Shown: positions 62,889 through 64,000 of the stretch, piece after piece
How positions within the stretch are numbered: position 1 is the first letter of the stretch
Layout of the letters: every line of letters begins with the position of its first letter
Assembly (NCBI GenBank): GCA_903642215.1
Contig: CAHJWG010000011.1
Location: forward strand, 1 to 64,000
DNA from: Sphingobacteriaceae bacterium
Lineage (GTDB): Bacteria; Bacteroidota; Bacteroidia; Sphingobacteriales; Sphingobacteriaceae
DNA length: 64,000 nt
Reading direction: 5' to 3'
Notes under the pieces: model-generated
The model's input: the letters and a program-made list of their open reading frames with translations, nothing else
Database searches by the model: none
What the model was told of the DNA's origin: nothing
Program-made: the position numbers and the translations under genes

Positions 62889-64000
62889 TTATAATCCTGC
62901 CAAACCTTCTTCCAACATCATAATCTTCGCTTCCGCATCTGCTTTTTTCTGCTGCTCGTTGGCTACAATTTCAGGCTTTGCATTTTGTACAAAACGTTCG
63001 TTGGATAATTTAGCGGTTACAGATTTCAGGAAACCTTGCAAGTAATCCAGTTCTTTTTGGATGCGTTCGCGTTCTGCATCCACATCAATATTGTTGGCCA
63101 GTTCGATGAAAAACTCATCTGTTCCGGCGATAAAATTTGCTGCGCCGGAAAGCTTATCTTGGATAAAAGTAACTGCAGTCAAATTTCCAAGTTTAGTTAA
63201 AATCGGAACATAAGTTTGATATTTAATTTCAGAATTAGATTTGATCGCTAGCGGCAAAGCTTCTTTCGGTGAAACTTGTTTTACATTTCTCGTATTCCTA
63301 ATTTCTGTAACTACTTCTTTTACTGTACTAATTTCGTTAAGTAATTTCAAGTTGATTTTTCCAACTTTCGGTTGCTGCGAAACGATACAACAATTTAACT
63401 CAGCACGTTCACCAAACAAACTGTCATGCCATAATTCCTCCGTTAAAAAAGGCATAAACGGATGGACGATCTTCAAAATATTTTCAAAAAAAGTTACTGT
63501 TGCTTTGTACGTTGCGGCATCAATTGGCTGCTGATAAACCGGTTTTACCATCTCTAAATACCAGGCGCAGAAATCATCCCAAACCAATTTATAAGTAGCA
63601 ATTAATGCTTCTGATAATCGGTATTGTTTAAAGTTTTCTTCGATTTCCATCAAAGCCAAATTGAAGCGATTTTCAAACCACGCAATTGCCGTTTCATTTG
63701 GATTGGATAATTGCTGATCAACTTCCCAACCTTTCACCAACCTAAAAGCATTCCAAATTTTGTTGGCGAAATTTCTACCCTGCTCGCAATGGCTTTCATC
63801 AAACATCAAATCGTTACCTGCCGGAGAAGAAAAAAGCATCCCGACACGTACACCATCCGCGCCGTATTTCTCGATCAAATCCAGCGGATCAGGCGAATTA
63901 CCAAGCGATTTAGACATTTTTCGTCCTAATTTATCGCGCACAATTCCCGTTAAGTAAACATTTTTAAATGGTGCTTCGCCTTTAAATTCGTGTCCGGCCA
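62889..64000 (-). CDS. valS: Valine-tRNA ligase, C-terminal part (runs off the window)
   Basis: Partial gene: the reading frame continues to position 64000 with no start. 370 codons are visible. The KMSKS loop reads RKMSKSLGNSPDP (near 63900-63935). The anticodon-binding domain follows (KIWNAFRLVKGWEV, MPFLTEELWHDSL) and ends in the C-terminal coiled coil (ERIQKELDYLQGFLKSVTAKLSNERFVQNAKPEIV), diagnostic for ValS against IleS and LeuS. The window edge truncates it; no biological truncation is implied. Confidence 0.94.
   Translation of the reverse strand, partial: AGHEFKGEAPFKNVYLTGIVRDKLGRKMSKSLGNSPDPLDLIEKYGADGVRVGMLFSSPAGNDLMFDESHCEQGRNFANKIWNAFRLVKGWEVDQQLSNPNETAIAWFENRFNLALMEIEENFKQYRLSEALIATYKLVWDDFCAWYLEMVKPVYQQPIDAATYKATVTFFENILKIVHPFMPFLTEELWHDSLFGERAELNCCIVSQQPKVGKINLKLLNEISTVKEVVTEIRNTRNVKQVSPKEALPLAIKSNSEIKYQTYVPILTKLGNLTAVTFIQDKLSGAANFIAGTDEFFIELANNIDVDAERERIQKELDYLQGFLKSVTAKLSNERFVQNAKPEIVANEQQKKADAEAKIMMLEEGLAGL

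Larger units (their letters stand above)
1..64000. repeat. Dispersed two-form motif family, about one copy per kb
   Basis: Hand scan of both strands. Core A is CTTCTTTTA. Plus-strand starts: 818, 854, 2848, 4216, 8064, 9927, 13830, 15742, 18311, 29965, 33352, 39595, 42046, 42524, 46443, 51255, 51491, 51937, 53639, 58805, 61331, 63314. Minus-strand copies start (lowest coordinate) at 2889, 9715, 14567, 19926, 20911, 21433, 23223, 26260, 28047, 29353, 31957, 38750, 39247, 45199. Core B is CTGTTTTTA. Plus: 515, 1436, 5195, 20402, 23075, 23622, 24320, 55341, 60538, 62234. Minus: 12096, 12867, 13549, 18549, 18863, 19388, 25480, 27130, 31252, 33301, 50274, 50671, 53541, 56814, 57591, 60398. Most copies are preceded by ATG or ATA-type bases (GATRC) and followed by YC or GC. 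One-mismatch variants, such as CAAAAGAAGCATC at about 37991 and 58345, were not counted. Counts are by eye and may be off by a few. Function unknown. Confidence 0.85.

Overview
The window looks like a core-chromosome segment of a Bacteroidota bacterium, most likely family Sphingobacteriaceae (Pedobacter/Mucilaginibacter-like). This rests on a SusC/SusD polysaccharide utilisation locus, two DUF5686 proteins with carboxypeptidase-like domains, a CrtW/CruF/CrtD carotenoid cluster, TAnnTTTG-type promoters, and almost no Shine-Dalgarno sites. GC looks close to 40% by eye. No phage, plasmid, insertion sequence, CRISPR array or rRNA gene was seen. One tRNA gene (Cys) is present.

Layout. 0.1-5.2 kb: CoA-binding protein, COG2509 flavoprotein, then LemA, two TPM-domain proteins, a hypothetical and a Nudix hydrolase. 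5.2-8.1 kb: dnaA, a DUF7935-like protein and an A-type Fe-S carrier. 8.1-15.7 kb: a nucleotide-sugar/surface-polysaccharide operon (UDP-glucose dehydrogenase, UDP-xylose synthase, GalE, RfbB, CpsB-like phosphatase), then waaA and hemH. 15.9-16.4 kb: a ParE-type toxin-antitoxin pair. 16.5-23.5 kb: a carotenoid operon with ispH inside it. 23.6-28.2 kb: PfpI, asd, a VapBC-like pair with a frameshifted toxin, YebC, and a protein with a threefold KPRF repeat. 28.2-38.1 kb: a six-gene PUL (SusC, SusD, GH144-type glucanase, GDSL esterase, GH3 glucosidase, serine esterase), probably for beta-1,2-glucan. 38.3-47.4 kb: DoxX, TrhO, two DUF5686 proteins, pheS, a Rieske-like lipoprotein, a TetR regulator. 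47.4-49.9 kb: an AT-rich block of three unknown exported proteins. 50.1-64 kb: rlmD, a PRTase, a HEQRH protein, BrkB, a BamA/TamA-type outer membrane protein, TrmH, tRNA-Cys, pyrD, holA, a lone HsdR-N domain protein and the C-terminal part of valS.

The most unusual signal is not a gene. Two related 9-base cores, CTTCTTTTA (36 hand-counted copies) and CTGTTTTTA (26 copies), recur about once per kilobase on both strands. They usually sit inside a 15-base frame GATRCTTCTTTTAYC or GATRCTGTTTTTAYC. At this base composition about one copy of each core would be expected. They occur inside genes and are clearly over-represented between genes. There they often touch a stop or start codon or lie 4-6 bases from an intrinsic terminator, and one pair forms the inner arms of a 142-bp palindrome. 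This resembles the density of uptake sequences, Chi-like sites or HIP1-type signals, but I know of no described signal with this sequence. A second theme is small dispersed repeats captured in frame inside housekeeping proteins (PheS, PyrD, the CrtD N-terminus).
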